From Sulfitobacter indolifex (GTDB taxonomy: Bacteria; Pseudomonadota; Alphaproteobacteria; Rhodobacterales; Rhodobacteraceae): a stretch of 64,000 bases of DNA. The stretch lies in assembly GCF_022788655.1 (NCBI RefSeq), contig NZ_CP084951.1, positions 3,207,524-3,271,523 of the forward strand, given 5' to 3'. Below are positions 16,880 through 24,902 of the stretch, in pieces; the stretch's first letter is position 1, and each line of letters begins with the position of its first letter. Position numbers and translations under genes: made by a program. Below the pieces are notes generated by a model, which was not told the origin of the DNA, did not search any database, and was given only the letters and a program-made list of their open reading frames with translations.

Positions 16880-18364
16880 TTAAGCCCAGTCACGGCAGAC
16901 GTATTTGATTTCCGTGAAGGCTTCGAGCCCCAGCCGCGATCCTTCGCGGCCGATGCCCGATTGTTTTGTCCCGCCAAAGGGGATCGGCGCGCCGGTCACC
17001 TTAGTACGGTTGACCGCCACCATGCCGAAACACAGCGCCCGGCTAGCGCGGTAAATGCGGCGTGGGTCTTGGCTGTGGACATAGGCCACCAGCCCGTACT
17101 CCGTGTCATTGGCCCGCGTGATCGCCTCATCCTCGCTGTCAAAAGCCGCGATGGCGGCCACGGGGCCAAAGGTCTCTTCGCGCATGATCAGCGCATCCGG
17201 CGGCACATCTGCCAGCACCGTCGGTTCAAAGAACAGCGGCCCCATCGCGTGACGCTTGCCACCACAAAGCAGCCGCGCCCCGCGGTCAAGCGCATCTTTG
17301 ACGTGTTCCTCTTGTTTGGCGACGGCTTTCTCGTTCATCAGCGGGCCGATGTCCGGATCGTCTGAGCCGATGCCCACGGTCAGTGCCTGGGTGGCGGCGG
17401 TGAAGCGCGTGCAGAAGGTGGCATAGCTGTCGCGGGCGATGAAGAACCGGTTCGCGCCGAGGCAATCTTGCCCTGAGGTCGCGAATTTGGCCTTGATCGC
17501 TTCTTCCACTGCGCGGTCCATATCGGCATCGTCGAACATGATGAAAGGCGCATGGCCGCCGAGTTCGAGCACCAAGCGTTTCACACTATCCGACGCCTGA
17601 CGGTAAAGCAGTTTGCCAATCTCTGTGGACCCAGTGAAGGAAATGGCGCGGACGCGGTTGTCCTCCATCCAGGGCTTCACGATCTCAGGTGCCTCTCCCG
17701 TAACGACGTTGAACACCCCCTTGGGCAGCCCCGCCTGTTCGCCCAACTCGGCCAGTGCCAGCGCCGAAAATGGAGTCTCAGCCGATGGATGCGCGACAAC
17801 AGTGCAGCCTGCCGCCAGTGCCGCACCCGCCTTGCGGGTCAGCATTGCCGAAGGGAAGTTCCACGGCGTGATCAGGGCAGCCACCCCCACTGGCTCGCGC
17901 CAGATTTCAACCTCGGCATCCGGCAGGTGCGAGGTGACGCCTTCGATGTTGGGGCGGCGCGCCTCTTCGGCGTAGAACTCAAAAAAGGACGCAGCATAGT
18001 CGATCTCACCGCGCGATTCCGAGATCGGTTTGCCCTGCTCTGCGGTCATGATCCGCGCCAGATCTTCACGGTTTTCCAGCATCAGATCGCGCCAGCGCCG
18101 CAGGATCGCGCCGCGCTCTTGCGGCAGCAGGCCCGCCCATTGGGGAAAGGCGGCATGTGCGGCATCCACTGCAGCGCGGCTGTCGTCGCCGTTCAGCTTG
18201 GCCACTGACCCCAGCACCGCCCCGCTTGCCGGATCGGTGACATCAAACGCATCGCTCTGCGCCCCGGCAACCCATGCGCCACCGACATAGGCGAAATGGC
18301 GAGCCAATGCGCCATCTTCCAGCGCGGGCAGCCCGTTTACGGGGGTTGGGATCATTTTGGTCAC
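16880..18364 (-). CDS. doeC: Aldehyde dehydrogenase of ectoine degradation (aspartate-semialdehyde dehydrogenase)
   Basis: A 494-residue NAD(P)-dependent aldehyde dehydrogenase, DoeC or Ssd, expected to oxidise L-aspartate semialdehyde to L-aspartate as the last step of ectoine breakdown. Visible: ITPWNFPSAMLTRKAGAALAAGC (Asn of the oxyanion hole and cofactor site), FTGSTEIGK, the Glu in LELGGHAPF, and the catalytic Cys301 in TSGQDCLGANRF. The family also includes succinate-semialdehyde dehydrogenases (GabD), which is the alternative name. The start is GTG at 18364 with a near-perfect AAAGGAGG ahead of it; that ribosome site lies inside an 8-bp inverted repeat, so translation could be controlled. 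It lies downstream of asnC. Confidence 0.88.
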   Translation of the reverse strand: MTKMIPTPVNGLPALEDGALARHFAYVGGAWVAGAQSDAFDVTDPASGAVLGSVAKLNGDDSRAAVDAAHAAFPQWAGLLPQERGAILRRWRDLMLENREDLARIMTAEQGKPISESRGEIDYAASFFEFYAEEARRPNIEGVTSHLPDAEVEIWREPVGVAALITPWNFPSAMLTRKAGAALAAGCTVVAHPSAETPFSALALAELGEQAGLPKGVFNVVTGEAPEIVKPWMEDNRVRAISFTGSTEIGKLLYRQASDSVKRLVLELGGHAPFIMFDDADMDRAVEEAIKAKFATSGQDCLGANRFFIARDSYATFCTRFTAATQALTVGIGSDDPDIGPLMNEKAVAKQEEHVKDALDRGARLLCGGKRHAMGPLFFEPTVLADVPPDALIMREETFGPVAAIAAFDSEDEAITRANDTEYGLVAYVHSQDPRRIYRASRALCFGMVAVNRTKVTGAPIPFGGTKQSGIGREGSRLGLEAFTEIKYVCRDWA

Positions 18365-18373
18365 GGCGCACCT

Positions 18374-18398
18374 CCTTTGGGATGAATTGCCCCAAAGG
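18374..18398 (-). promoter_or_regulatory. Inverted repeat covering the doeC ribosome binding site
   Basis: CCTTTGGG and CCCAAAGG pair perfectly over a 9-nt spacer. Read on the minus strand, the downstream arm contains the AAAGGAGG ribosome site of doeC, whose GTG lies a few bases on. It can be an mRNA hairpin hiding the ribosome site or a DNA operator; the sequence alone does not decide. Confidence 0.5.
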
Positions 18399-18493
18399 TA
18401 AGGCGCGGATCGGCGCGGGTTTGACTGAAATTAGCAGACCACGCCGGAGGTTCTGCGGCGCGAACGGCCCGCGACCGGAAAAACTACGGTTGC

Positions 18494-18985
18494 TCAGTCT
18501 TCGCCATCTGGCAGCAGCATTGAAAGCGGCAACGGCGCGGATTTGACGGATTTGGTCACGATATAGGTGAAATAGCGCGTCAGCCCGGCCTGCTGATCCA
18601 GCAGCGCATCCATCAAGCGTTGGTAGCTGTCGATGTCGCGGGTGACGACCTGCATCAGATAGTCAAAACCGCCGCCCAAAGCCCAGCACTGCACGATCTC
18701 ATCATGTTGCGCGATGACCGCCTCAAACCGCTGAAACGCCTCGGCGCGGTGATTGCCCAGTTCGGCCTGCACAAAAACAGTGACATGCGGTGCAATGCGG
18801 CGCAGGGCGACATGGGCCTGATAGCCGGTAATGATGCCCGCAGATTCCAATCGCGCCAGCCGTTCGCCGCAGGCGGTGGCACTGAGATTAACCTTGTCGG
18901 CAAGCGCAGATTTGGCGATGCGCCCCTCGCGAGAGAGGATCGACAGCACCGCGACATCGCGTTTATCCAATTTGACAAAGCTCAT
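18494..18985 (-). CDS. asnC: AsnC/Lrp-family regulator of the ectoine degradation genes
   Basis: A 163-residue Lrp/AsnC regulator (DoeX/AsnC of ectoine loci). N-terminal winged helix about 6-60 (LDKRDVAVLSILSREGRIAK, then LSATACGERLARLESAGIITG), followed by the RAM ligand domain about 70-150 (VTVFVQAELG, ALGGGFDYLMQVVTRDIDSY). In characterised loci this gene forms a unit with doeC and doeD and helps regulate ectoine catabolism; DNA and ligand binding are inferred. Starts further upstream are open in frame to 19051, but MSFVKLDKRD at 18985 aligns with the family. It is divergent from enuR with 64 bp between starts, within which lies the EnuR-type inverted repeat. Confidence 0.87.
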   Translation of the reverse strand: MSFVKLDKRDVAVLSILSREGRIAKSALADKVNLSATACGERLARLESAGIITGYQAHVALRRIAPHVTVFVQAELGNHRAEAFQRFEAVIAQHDEIVQCWALGGGFDYLMQVVTRDIDSYQRLMDALLDQQAGLTRYFTYIVTKSVKSAPLPLSMLLPDGED

Positions 18986-19020
18986 GCCAGTTTCATGAGA
19001 GCGCAGGTCAGACTTGTCAA

Positions 19021-19056
19021 TTGTCATGATTGTGGTGATCATCCCGATCATGACAA
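19021..19056. promoter_or_regulatory. Candidate EnuR operator between asnC and enuR
   Basis: Perfect 10-bp inverted repeat TTGTCATGAT/ATCATGACAA with a 16-nt spacer. The right arm overlaps the enuR start codon and the left arm lies 36 bp from the asnC start, so one protein bound here could affect both genes. Similar elements recur before uehA. Confidence 0.6.
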
Positions 19057-20432
19057 AATGGCGCCCAGACCCCGGATCCCTGACCCGGCCTGCCTATCGA
19101 TCACTCGTTCAGGCGATTGAAACAGCGATTCAGCATGGGGCGCTCAAACCCGGCGACCGGATGCCGACGCAGCGCCAAATGGCCTTTGACCTGTCGCTCA
19201 GCGTCCAGACCGTCAGCCGCGCCTATGACAAGCTGGTTGAGGCGGGCAAGATCGTTGGCGAGGTCGGGCGTGGCACGTTTGTGCGGGCGGCGAGCGATGA
19301 TATCTCGATGCCCTTCGTCAGCCGCAAGGCCGCCGGGCGCTTGCTGGATATGTCGATACTGAAGCCGGTGCTCGACCACGCCCATGAAGAGGCGATGCAA
19401 AAGACGCTCCGTGCGTTGGCACGCTCTTTGCCCCGCGCCGTGATGGGGGACTTTCGCCAAGACCTGCGCACCGGTGACGGCAGCAGTTCGGTGCGGCGCT
19501 GGCTGTCGCTATGCGGTCTTGATCTGGACGGTATGGCGGTGATCCCCACCAACGGCAGCACCAGCGCCATGACCATAGCGATCATGACAGCCGCCCAGCC
19601 CGGCGATCTGATTGTCAGCGAAGACATCGGCCATCACACCCTGCGCCCACTGGCGCGGTTCCTTGGTATTCGACTGCAAGGTGTCACCGTCGACGCGGGC
19701 GGCATCTGCCCCGAGGCGCTGGAGCGGGTCTGCGCGAAAGAGCCCGTCAAGGCCGTCTACCTCATCCCCAACGGCGCCAACCCACTCGCCTTTACCATGA
19801 CCGAAAGCCGCCGTGCCGCCGTGATTGAGGTCGCGCGGCGTCATGATGTGCTGATCATCGAAAATCAGTCGTGGGGCCCGCTGCAAGACGCCCCGCCCCC
19901 TCCAATGGCGATGATGGCACCCGAACGGGTGCTCTATTTCACCAGCCTTACCAAATGTCTGATGCCGGGGCTGCGGGTTGGTTATCTGGTGGTGCCTGAT
20001 CATCTAAGCGCCTCTGCCGGGAACCGGCATATGGCGACCAACTGGATGGCAACCAACCTGATGACAGAGATCGCATCCCATTGGATCGAAGACGGGACCG
20101 CCAATACTCTCTTGAACCGCCAACAGCTTGCCCTGCGCGACCGGGCCGATTTTGCCGCCAATGTCTTTCGCGGCCTCGACATGCGGACCAGCCCCAATGG
20201 CCTGCACCTTTGGTTGCCCTGTAGCGATATCTATGAGGAAGCCGCACTGGTCAAATCGCTGCACGAAAACGGGATTGCTGTGGCCAGTGGTGCCAGTTTC
20301 GCCATCGGTCCCCCGGACCGACATCCGGGGCTGCGCCTGGCCATTGGGGGGCAATCCTTTCCTGAATTTGCCCGCGGGATTCGCATGATCGATGCAAATC
20401 TACGCAACAGGGCCAGACGTGCGGGACTGTAA
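19050..20432 (+). CDS. enuR: MocR/PdxR-type regulator of ectoine uptake and catabolism
   Basis: A 460-residue GntR-superfamily MocR regulator: winged helix about 12-80 (PGDRMPTQRQMAFDLSLSVQTV, a GntR recognition region, read with its flank) joined to an aminotransferase-I-like domain about 110-450 that binds PLP. The PLP lysine is in FTSLTKCLMPGLR. With the start set at ATG 19050 (MTKWRPDPGS) it is Lys302, the position I recall for the Ruegeria pomeroyi EnuR, which supports this start over the upstream one at 19014. Known role in that species: represses ueh/eut genes and is released by an internal inducer derived from ectoine through PLP. It is divergent from asnC and sits directly before uehABC. 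Confidence 0.93.
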   Translation: MTKWRPDPGSLTRPAYRSLVQAIETAIQHGALKPGDRMPTQRQMAFDLSLSVQTVSRAYDKLVEAGKIVGEVGRGTFVRAASDDISMPFVSRKAAGRLLDMSILKPVLDHAHEEAMQKTLRALARSLPRAVMGDFRQDLRTGDGSSSVRRWLSLCGLDLDGMAVIPTNGSTSAMTIAIMTAAQPGDLIVSEDIGHHTLRPLARFLGIRLQGVTVDAGGICPEALERVCAKEPVKAVYLIPNGANPLAFTMTESRRAAVIEVARRHDVLIIENQSWGPLQDAPPPPMAMMAPERVLYFTSLTKCLMPGLRVGYLVVPDHLSASAGNRHMATNWMATNLMTEIASHWIEDGTANTLLNRQQLALRDRADFAANVFRGLDMRTSPNGLHLWLPCSDIYEEAALVKSLHENGIAVASGASFAIGPPDRHPGLRLAIGGQSFPEFARGIRMIDANLRNRARRAGL

Positions 20433-20443
20433 GAGCGGCGCAA

Positions 20444-20478
20444 ATTGTCATGGATCAATATTCACATTGACATGATTG
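20444..20478. promoter_or_regulatory. Candidate EnuR sites before uehA
   Basis: Two elements like those at enuR: TTGTCATGGAT at 20445-20455 and TTGACATGAT at 20467-20476, starting 22 bp apart, about two DNA turns. The second overlaps the -35 box of the proposed uehA promoter, a position suited to repression. Confidence 0.55.
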
Positions 20479-20495
20479 GGATCGGTTTAAATGAT
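20467..20495 (+). promoter_or_regulatory. Proposed sigma-70 promoter of uehA
   Basis: TTGACA at 20467-20472, a 17-nt spacer, and AATGAT at 20490-20495, about 70 bases ahead of the uehA start. The -35 box is a perfect consensus; the -10 matches four of six positions. It is likely the main promoter for ueh and eut/doe genes. Confidence 0.55.
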
Positions 20496-20563
20496 CTAGC
20501 AGTCAGGACATTAGTTTCGCTGCGGCCTTTGGGCTGCGCGGACAATAAATGAAAGGGAGTAAT

Positions 20564-21574
20564 ATGGCTATTTTCAAAACTGTTATCACCGGGGGTATCC
20601 TCGCAGCCGTGACGAGTGTCGCAGGCGCGGCCTCGGCAGACACATGGCGCTATGCTTTCGAAGAAGCACTGGACGAGGTGCAGGGCAAATACGCCCAGAA
20701 GTTCAAAGAAGAAGTTGAAGCGAACTCCGACCACGAAGTTCAGCTTTTCCCATACGGCACCTTGGGTGAATCCGTTGACACGATGGAGCAGGCGCAGGCC
20801 GGCATCCTCCAGTTCGTGGACCAATCCCCCGGCTTTACCGGCGCGCTGATCCCCGAAGCGCAGGTCTTTTTCGTGCCCTACCTGCTGCCGCAAGATGGTG
20901 AGCAACTCAACGAGTTCTTCCGCACCTCCAAGGCGATCAACGAGATGTTCCCCAAGCTCTATGCTGATCAGGGGTTGGAACTGCTGACCATGTTCCCCGA
21001 AGGCGAGGTCTGCATGACCACGCAAGAGCCGGTCAAAACGCCCGAAGACCTCAACGAGGTTAAATTCCGCGTCATGACCAACCCGCTCTTGGTGGAAAGC
21101 TACAAAGCCTTCGGCGCGACACCGACACCGCTGCCATGGGGCGAGGTTTACGGCGCGATGCAGACCGGCATCATCCAAGGCCAAGAAAACCCCGGCTTCT
21201 ATCTGGAATCCACCAAGATGTATGAGGTGACCGAGGTCATCACCTGCATCGGCCACAACAACTTCACCACTGCTGTGATGGCCAACAAGGATTTCTATGA
21301 CGGCCTGTCCGATCAGGACAAAAAGGTCGTGGAAAACGCATCCGACGCGGCATTTGAGTACATTCTCGAATACCAGTCCGGCCTGCAGGAAAAGTCGCTC
21401 GAAAACATCGCAGCGGCGAAGCCTGACATGCAGATCAACATCTTGTCCGAAGAAGAGCGCCAGCCCTTCAAAGACAAGGCTGCATCGGTTGAAGCAACCT
21501 TCATCGAGATGACAGGCGACAGCGGCAAAGAGATCCTTGAGCAGTTCAAGGCTGACCTCGAAGCCGTCAAATAA
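20564..21574 (+). CDS. uehA: TRAP transporter substrate-binding protein for ectoine
   Basis: A 336-residue periplasmic DctP-family protein of the UehABC ectoine/hydroxyectoine TRAP system. Signal peptide about residues 1-26 (hydrophobic core, cut after AGAASA). The mature part shows WRYAFEEALDEVQGKYAQKF, where a Glu contacts ectoine in characterised relatives, FRVMTNPLL with the conserved TRAP arginine, and YGAMQTGIIQGQENP, the TRAP signature. The frame opens at 20549, but GAAAGGGAG before MAIFKTV supports ATG at 20564. A strong hairpin after the stop may stabilise this cistron against uehB, as often seen for binding-protein genes. Confidence 0.93.
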   Translation: MAIFKTVITGGILAAVTSVAGAASADTWRYAFEEALDEVQGKYAQKFKEEVEANSDHEVQLFPYGTLGESVDTMEQAQAGILQFVDQSPGFTGALIPEAQVFFVPYLLPQDGEQLNEFFRTSKAINEMFPKLYADQGLELLTMFPEGEVCMTTQEPVKTPEDLNEVKFRVMTNPLLVESYKAFGATPTPLPWGEVYGAMQTGIIQGQENPGFYLESTKMYEVTEVITCIGHNNFTTAVMANKDFYDGLSDQDKKVVENASDAAFEYILEYQSGLQEKSLENIAAAKPDMQINILSEEERQPFKDKAASVEATFIEMTGDSGKEILEQFKADLEAVK

Positions 21575-21584
21575 ACGCATCCTT

Positions 21585-21613
21585 CCACCCTCCGGCCTAT
21601 TGCCGGGGGGTGG
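21585..21613 (+). terminator. Intercistronic hairpin between uehA and uehB
   Basis: Eleven-base arms CCACCCTCCGG and CCGGGGGGTGG (one T-G wobble) with a 7-nt loop, then CTTTATTTAT. It is likely a partial terminator or mRNA stabiliser that lets the binding protein be made in excess over the permeases. Confidence 0.75.
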
Positions 21614-21651
21614 CTTTATTTATACGCGATCCATTTTGAACCATTCACGGG

Positions 21652-22290
21652 ATGACGCCGGTGACGGAAGACAACCACAGTTCGCAGCTGCAATCGCAGA
21701 CAGACACCACCGGCACCGATGACGCCCCTGTGGGCCCCTATAAATCCACCCTGCCCGGCCCTTTGGGCACAATCGACAACGCGATCAGCTGGCTTGAGTC
21801 TGTGATGCTCGCCGCTGGTGTTTTGTTGATGGCGGCCAATACGATTGCCAATGTGGTGGGCCGTTTCGTCTTCCAAAGCTCGATCTTCTTTTCTGAAGAG
21901 CTGAACAGCATCCTGATCATTCTCATCACCTTCGCGGGCATCTCCTATGCGGCGCGGCACGGGCGGCATATCCGCATGTCGGCGATTTTCGACGCCCTGC
22001 CCCCGCGCCCCCGCAAAGTGCTGATGATCTTCATCGCCTTTGTCACCGCCGTCTTCATGTTCGGCCTTGCGTGGTACGCGCTGCAATACATCATGACCCA
22101 AGCCGGACGGGGCCGCCTACTGCCCGCCCTGCAGGTGCCGGTCTGGTGGACGTTGGTCTGGGTGCCCGTCGGGTTCTTCATGACCGGGCTGCAGTATCTT
22201 TTGACCGCGATCAAAAACATCATTGAGCCGGACATTTACCTGTCGACCAGCGTTCTTGAAGGCTACGACGACAACGAGCGGGAGGTCTAA
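21652..22290 (+). CDS. uehB: TRAP transporter small permease for ectoine
   Basis: A 212-residue DctQ-family membrane subunit. A polar N-terminal tail of about 35 residues is followed by four membrane helices, about 43-65, 80-97, 120-143 and 155-178. The family motif region [21 protein letters not shown] and [13 protein letters not shown] is present. It forms the membrane complex with the large permease UehC, which starts three bases after its stop. It lies 77 nt downstream of uehA, past the hairpin. Confidence in the ectoine assignment comes from the locus. Confidence 0.9.
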   Translation: MTPVTEDNHSSQLQSQTDTTGTDDAPVGPYKSTLPGPLGTIDNAISWLESVMLAAGVLLMAANTIANVVGRFVFQSSIFFSEELNSILIILITFAGISYAARHGRHIRMSAIFDALPPRPRKVLMIFIAFVTAVFMFGLAWYALQYIMTQAGRGRLLPALQVPVWWTLVWVPVGFFMTGLQYLLTAIKNIIEPDIYLSTSVLEGYDDNEREV

Positions 22291-22293
22291 ACG

Positions 22294-23580
22294 ATGGGCA
22301 TTACCATTTTCTCCATCATGGTTGTCCTGCTGCTGCTGGGCTTTCCCATGATGATCCCGCTGATCGTCGGTGCGTTTGTCGGTTTTTACTCTCTCTTCGG
22401 CGGCTTCGGCCAGTTAGAGACCATGGTGCAGCAGATGATGGCGGGCGTTCGCCCTGCCTCTCTGATCGCGGTGCCGATGTTCATCTTTGCCGCTGACATC
22501 ATGACGCGGGGCCAATCTGCGGGGCGGCTGATCGATATGGTGATGTCCTTCGTGGGTCACATGAAAGGCGGGCTTGCGGTTGCCACGGCGGCGGCCTGTA
22601 CCATGTTCGGCGCGGTCTCGGGCTCCACGCAGGCAACGGTGGTCGCGGTCGGCTCCCCCCTGCGGCCCCGGATGCTGAAAGCCGGCTACAAAGACAGCTT
22701 CGTGCTGGCGCTGATCGTGAACTCATCAGATATCGCCTTCCTGATCCCGCCCTCCATCGGCATGATCATCTACGGCGTGGTCTCCAATACCTCGATTGCT
22801 GAGTTGTTCATCGCGGGCATCGGGCCGGGGCTGCTGATCCTTGCGCTGTTTTCGATCTATTCGGTGATCTACGCCTATCGCCACAACGTCCCCACCGAAG
22901 AAAAAGCCACATGGGGCGAGCGCGCCCGCGCAGTGCGGCAAGCGCTTTGGCCGCTGGGTTTCCCGGCGATCATCATCGGCGGCATCTACGGCGGGGTCTT
23001 CTCTCCGACCGAAGCGGCGGCGGCCTGTGTGCTCTATGCCATCTTCCTTGAGATGATCGTTTTCCGCGAGATCGACTTGGCCGGCATCTATGAAACGGCC
23101 AAATCCACGGGCCTTATCACCGCCGTTGTCTTCATCCTCGTTGCGGCGGGCGCGGCCTTCTCTTGGGTGATCTCTTTCGCACAGATCCCGCAGGCGATCT
23201 TGGCGGGCATCGGGATCGACAGCATGGGGCCAATTGGCGTTCTGTTCGTGATCTCCATCGCCTTCTTCATTGGCTGTATGTTCGTGGACCCGATTGTGGT
23301 GATCCTTGTCCTCGTGCCGATCTTTGCGCCGGTGGTCGACTCCGTTGGCCTTGACCCGGTTCTGGTCGGGACGGTCATCACCTTGCAGGTCGCCATCGGC
23401 TCGGCCACGCCGCCCTTTGGATGTGATATTTTCACCGCCATCGCGGTCTTCAAACGCCCCTATATGGAGGTTATCCGCGGCACCCCGCCCTTCATCGTGA
23501 TGCTGCTGAGCGTGTCTGTCGCGCTGATCTTCTTCCCACAGATTGCCCTATTCCTACGCGATCTGGCCTTTGCGAAATAA
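22294..23580 (+). CDS. uehC: TRAP transporter large permease for ectoine
   Basis: A 428-residue DctM-family protein, sodium-coupled, with about 12 membrane segments along its whole length. Recognisable stretches are FGAVSGSTQATVVAVGS, LIVNSSDIAFLIPPSIGMIIYG (family signature) and FGCDIFTAIAVFKRPYMEV near the end. With UehA and UehB it imports ectoine, and probably hydroxyectoine, as nutrient or protectant. GGGAGG eight bases ahead supports the start, and the usp gene follows by 12 nt, indicating one transcript. Confidence 0.93.
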   Translation: MGITIFSIMVVLLLLGFPMMIPLIVGAFVGFYSLFGGFGQLETMVQQMMAGVRPASLIAVPMFIFAADIMTRGQSAGRLIDMVMSFVGHMKGGLAVATAAACTMFGAVSGSTQATVVAVGSPLRPRMLKAGYKDSFVLALIVNSSDIAFLIPPSIGMIIYGVVSNTSIAELFIAGIGPGLLILALFSIYSVIYAYRHNVPTEEKATWGERARAVRQALWPLGFPAIIIGGIYGGVFSPTEAAAACVLYAIFLEMIVFREIDLAGIYETAKSTGLITAVVFILVAAGAAFSWVISFAQIPQAILAGIGIDSMGPIGVLFVISIAFFIGCMFVDPIVVILVLVPIFAPVVDSVGLDPVLVGTVITLQVAIGSATPPFGCDIFTAIAVFKRPYMEVIRGTPPFIVMLLSVSVALIFFPQIALFLRDLAFAK

Positions 23581-23592
23581 GAGGAGAGCGTC

Positions 23593-24033
23593 ATGTTCAC
23601 CCATATCCTCGCCCCTTATGACGGCTCGATCAATGCGGATCGGGCGCTGATGAAAGCGGCTGAGCTGTCCAAACTAACTGGGGCGAAGGTGACATTGCTG
23701 ACGATCTACCGGCACCATTCGATGCTGGAGGCGTCGCTTTCGATGGTGCGGGTCAACGACCCCGGCAATATCGACGACGCGATGCAGGCCCACTCGACCG
23801 AGATCATCAACCACGGCAAACAGCTGTTGAAAGACGCCGGCGTTGAGAATGTTCGCGCCTTTGTCCGCTCGGGCCGGCCTGCGCGCGCCGTCACCGAATT
23901 TGCCAAGAAACATGATGCTGATCTCATTGTCATCGGCTCGCGCGGGTTGGGGGCGACAGGCGATAGCTATCTTTTGGGTTCAGTGTCACACAAAGTCACA
24001 GGGCTCGCGAAATGCCCCGTGCTTGTTGTCTAG
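23593..24033 (+). CDS. Universal stress protein (TeaD-like)
   Basis: A 146-residue UspA-family protein. The ATP-binding form motif is present: VIGSRGLGATGDSYLLGSVS near the C-terminus, and APYDGSINADRA at the N-terminus. In ectoine TRAP loci such a protein (TeaD in Halomonas) binds ATP and damps transporter activity; that role is inferred here from position directly after uehC. GAGGAGAG precedes the ATG. The length is typical and no residues appear lost. Confidence 0.9.
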   Translation: MFTHILAPYDGSINADRALMKAAELSKLTGAKVTLLTIYRHHSMLEASLSMVRVNDPGNIDDAMQAHSTEIINHGKQLLKDAGVENVRAFVRSGRPARAVTEFAKKHDADLIVIGSRGLGATGDSYLLGSVSHKVTGLAKCPVLVV

Positions 24034-24050
24034 CGTAAAGGAGTATTCAG

Positions 24051-24842
24051 GTGCCACCCCCTGTGCAAAGCGAAACGCTTCAGTGCCGTTTGCGTGAGGA
24101 TGATCCGGTGCGCCTCGGCGCGATCCTGTTGTCGACCGACATGACGTTTGAGCGCGATGCCGCGCGGTTGATCGACCCCGCGCAGGCCGCGCTGCATGCG
24201 GCCCGGATCGCCTTTGAAAACCCCACAACGCCCGACCGCCTCCGCGCCATGACCCCCGATCTGGCCCGTACCGCATCGCTGCTGGTGCCGGGCGTCAAAC
24301 TCTCGGCCGTGGCGTTTTGCTGCACCTCTGCCTCGGTCGCCATCGGCAACCCGGCAGTGCGCGCGGCGATCGGCGAAGGGCTCCCCGGCGTGCCCGTCAT
24401 CACCCCCGCCTCTGCTGCCATCGCGGGCTTTGCCGCCCTTGGCGTGAAGCGCGTGGCGATGCTGACCCCCTATCTGCCCGACACCGCAGCCCCCCTCGCC
24501 GCCTATTTCGAGGAACAGGGGCTTGAGGTCATGCGCAACGGCGCCTTCGGGCTGGAAGACGACCGCGACATGGCGCGGATCGACGACGAGAGCATCATCA
24601 ACGGCGCCACCGCACTGGACGGACCAGAGGTAGAGGCATTTTTCCTCTCCTGCACGTCCCTGCGCGGCGTCGACGTGATTGACCGGATCGAAGCCGCCTT
24701 GGGCAAACCGGTCGTGACCTCTAACCAAGCGCTGTGCTGGGCGTTGCAACGGATGGGCGGGCTGACGGGCCGCCCCGATGGCTATGGCCGTCTGTTCGAC
24801 TGCGACATGCCAAGCGCCCACGCGCAAGGCATCATCCCGTGA
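24051..24842 (+). CDS. eutA: EutA, Asp/Glu racemase-like protein of ectoine loci
   Basis: A 263-residue member of the aspartate/glutamate racemase and arylmalonate decarboxylase superfamily. The two cysteine motifs are present: AFCCTSASV (Cys90/Cys91) and LSCTSLRG (Cys201), matching the two-base racemase centre. GTG start with AAGGAG ahead. In known loci EutA acts with EutB (threonine-dehydratase-like) and EutC (ornithine-cyclodeaminase-like) to turn hydroxyectoine into ectoine. Here eutB and eutC are missing: only 60 bases separate this gene from doeA. The reading frame is intact, so EutA is either still useful alone or recently orphaned. Confidence 0.88.
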   Translation: MPPPVQSETLQCRLREDDPVRLGAILLSTDMTFERDAARLIDPAQAALHAARIAFENPTTPDRLRAMTPDLARTASLLVPGVKLSAVAFCCTSASVAIGNPAVRAAIGEGLPGVPVITPASAAIAGFAALGVKRVAMLTPYLPDTAAPLAAYFEEQGLEVMRNGAFGLEDDRDMARIDDESIINGATALDGPEVEAFFLSCTSLRGVDVIDRIEAALGKPVVTSNQALCWALQRMGGLTGRPDGYGRLFDCDMPSAHAQGIIP

Positions 24843-24902
24843 TCCCGGCCCCTCTGGCCGGATCACATCACCCGGATAACCAGACATGAAAGGGGCAGGC
24901 CT

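Noticed and set aside
24843..24902. Search for remnants of eutB or eutC
   Set aside because: Only 60 bases with a ribosome site for doeA; no remnant of either family is readable.
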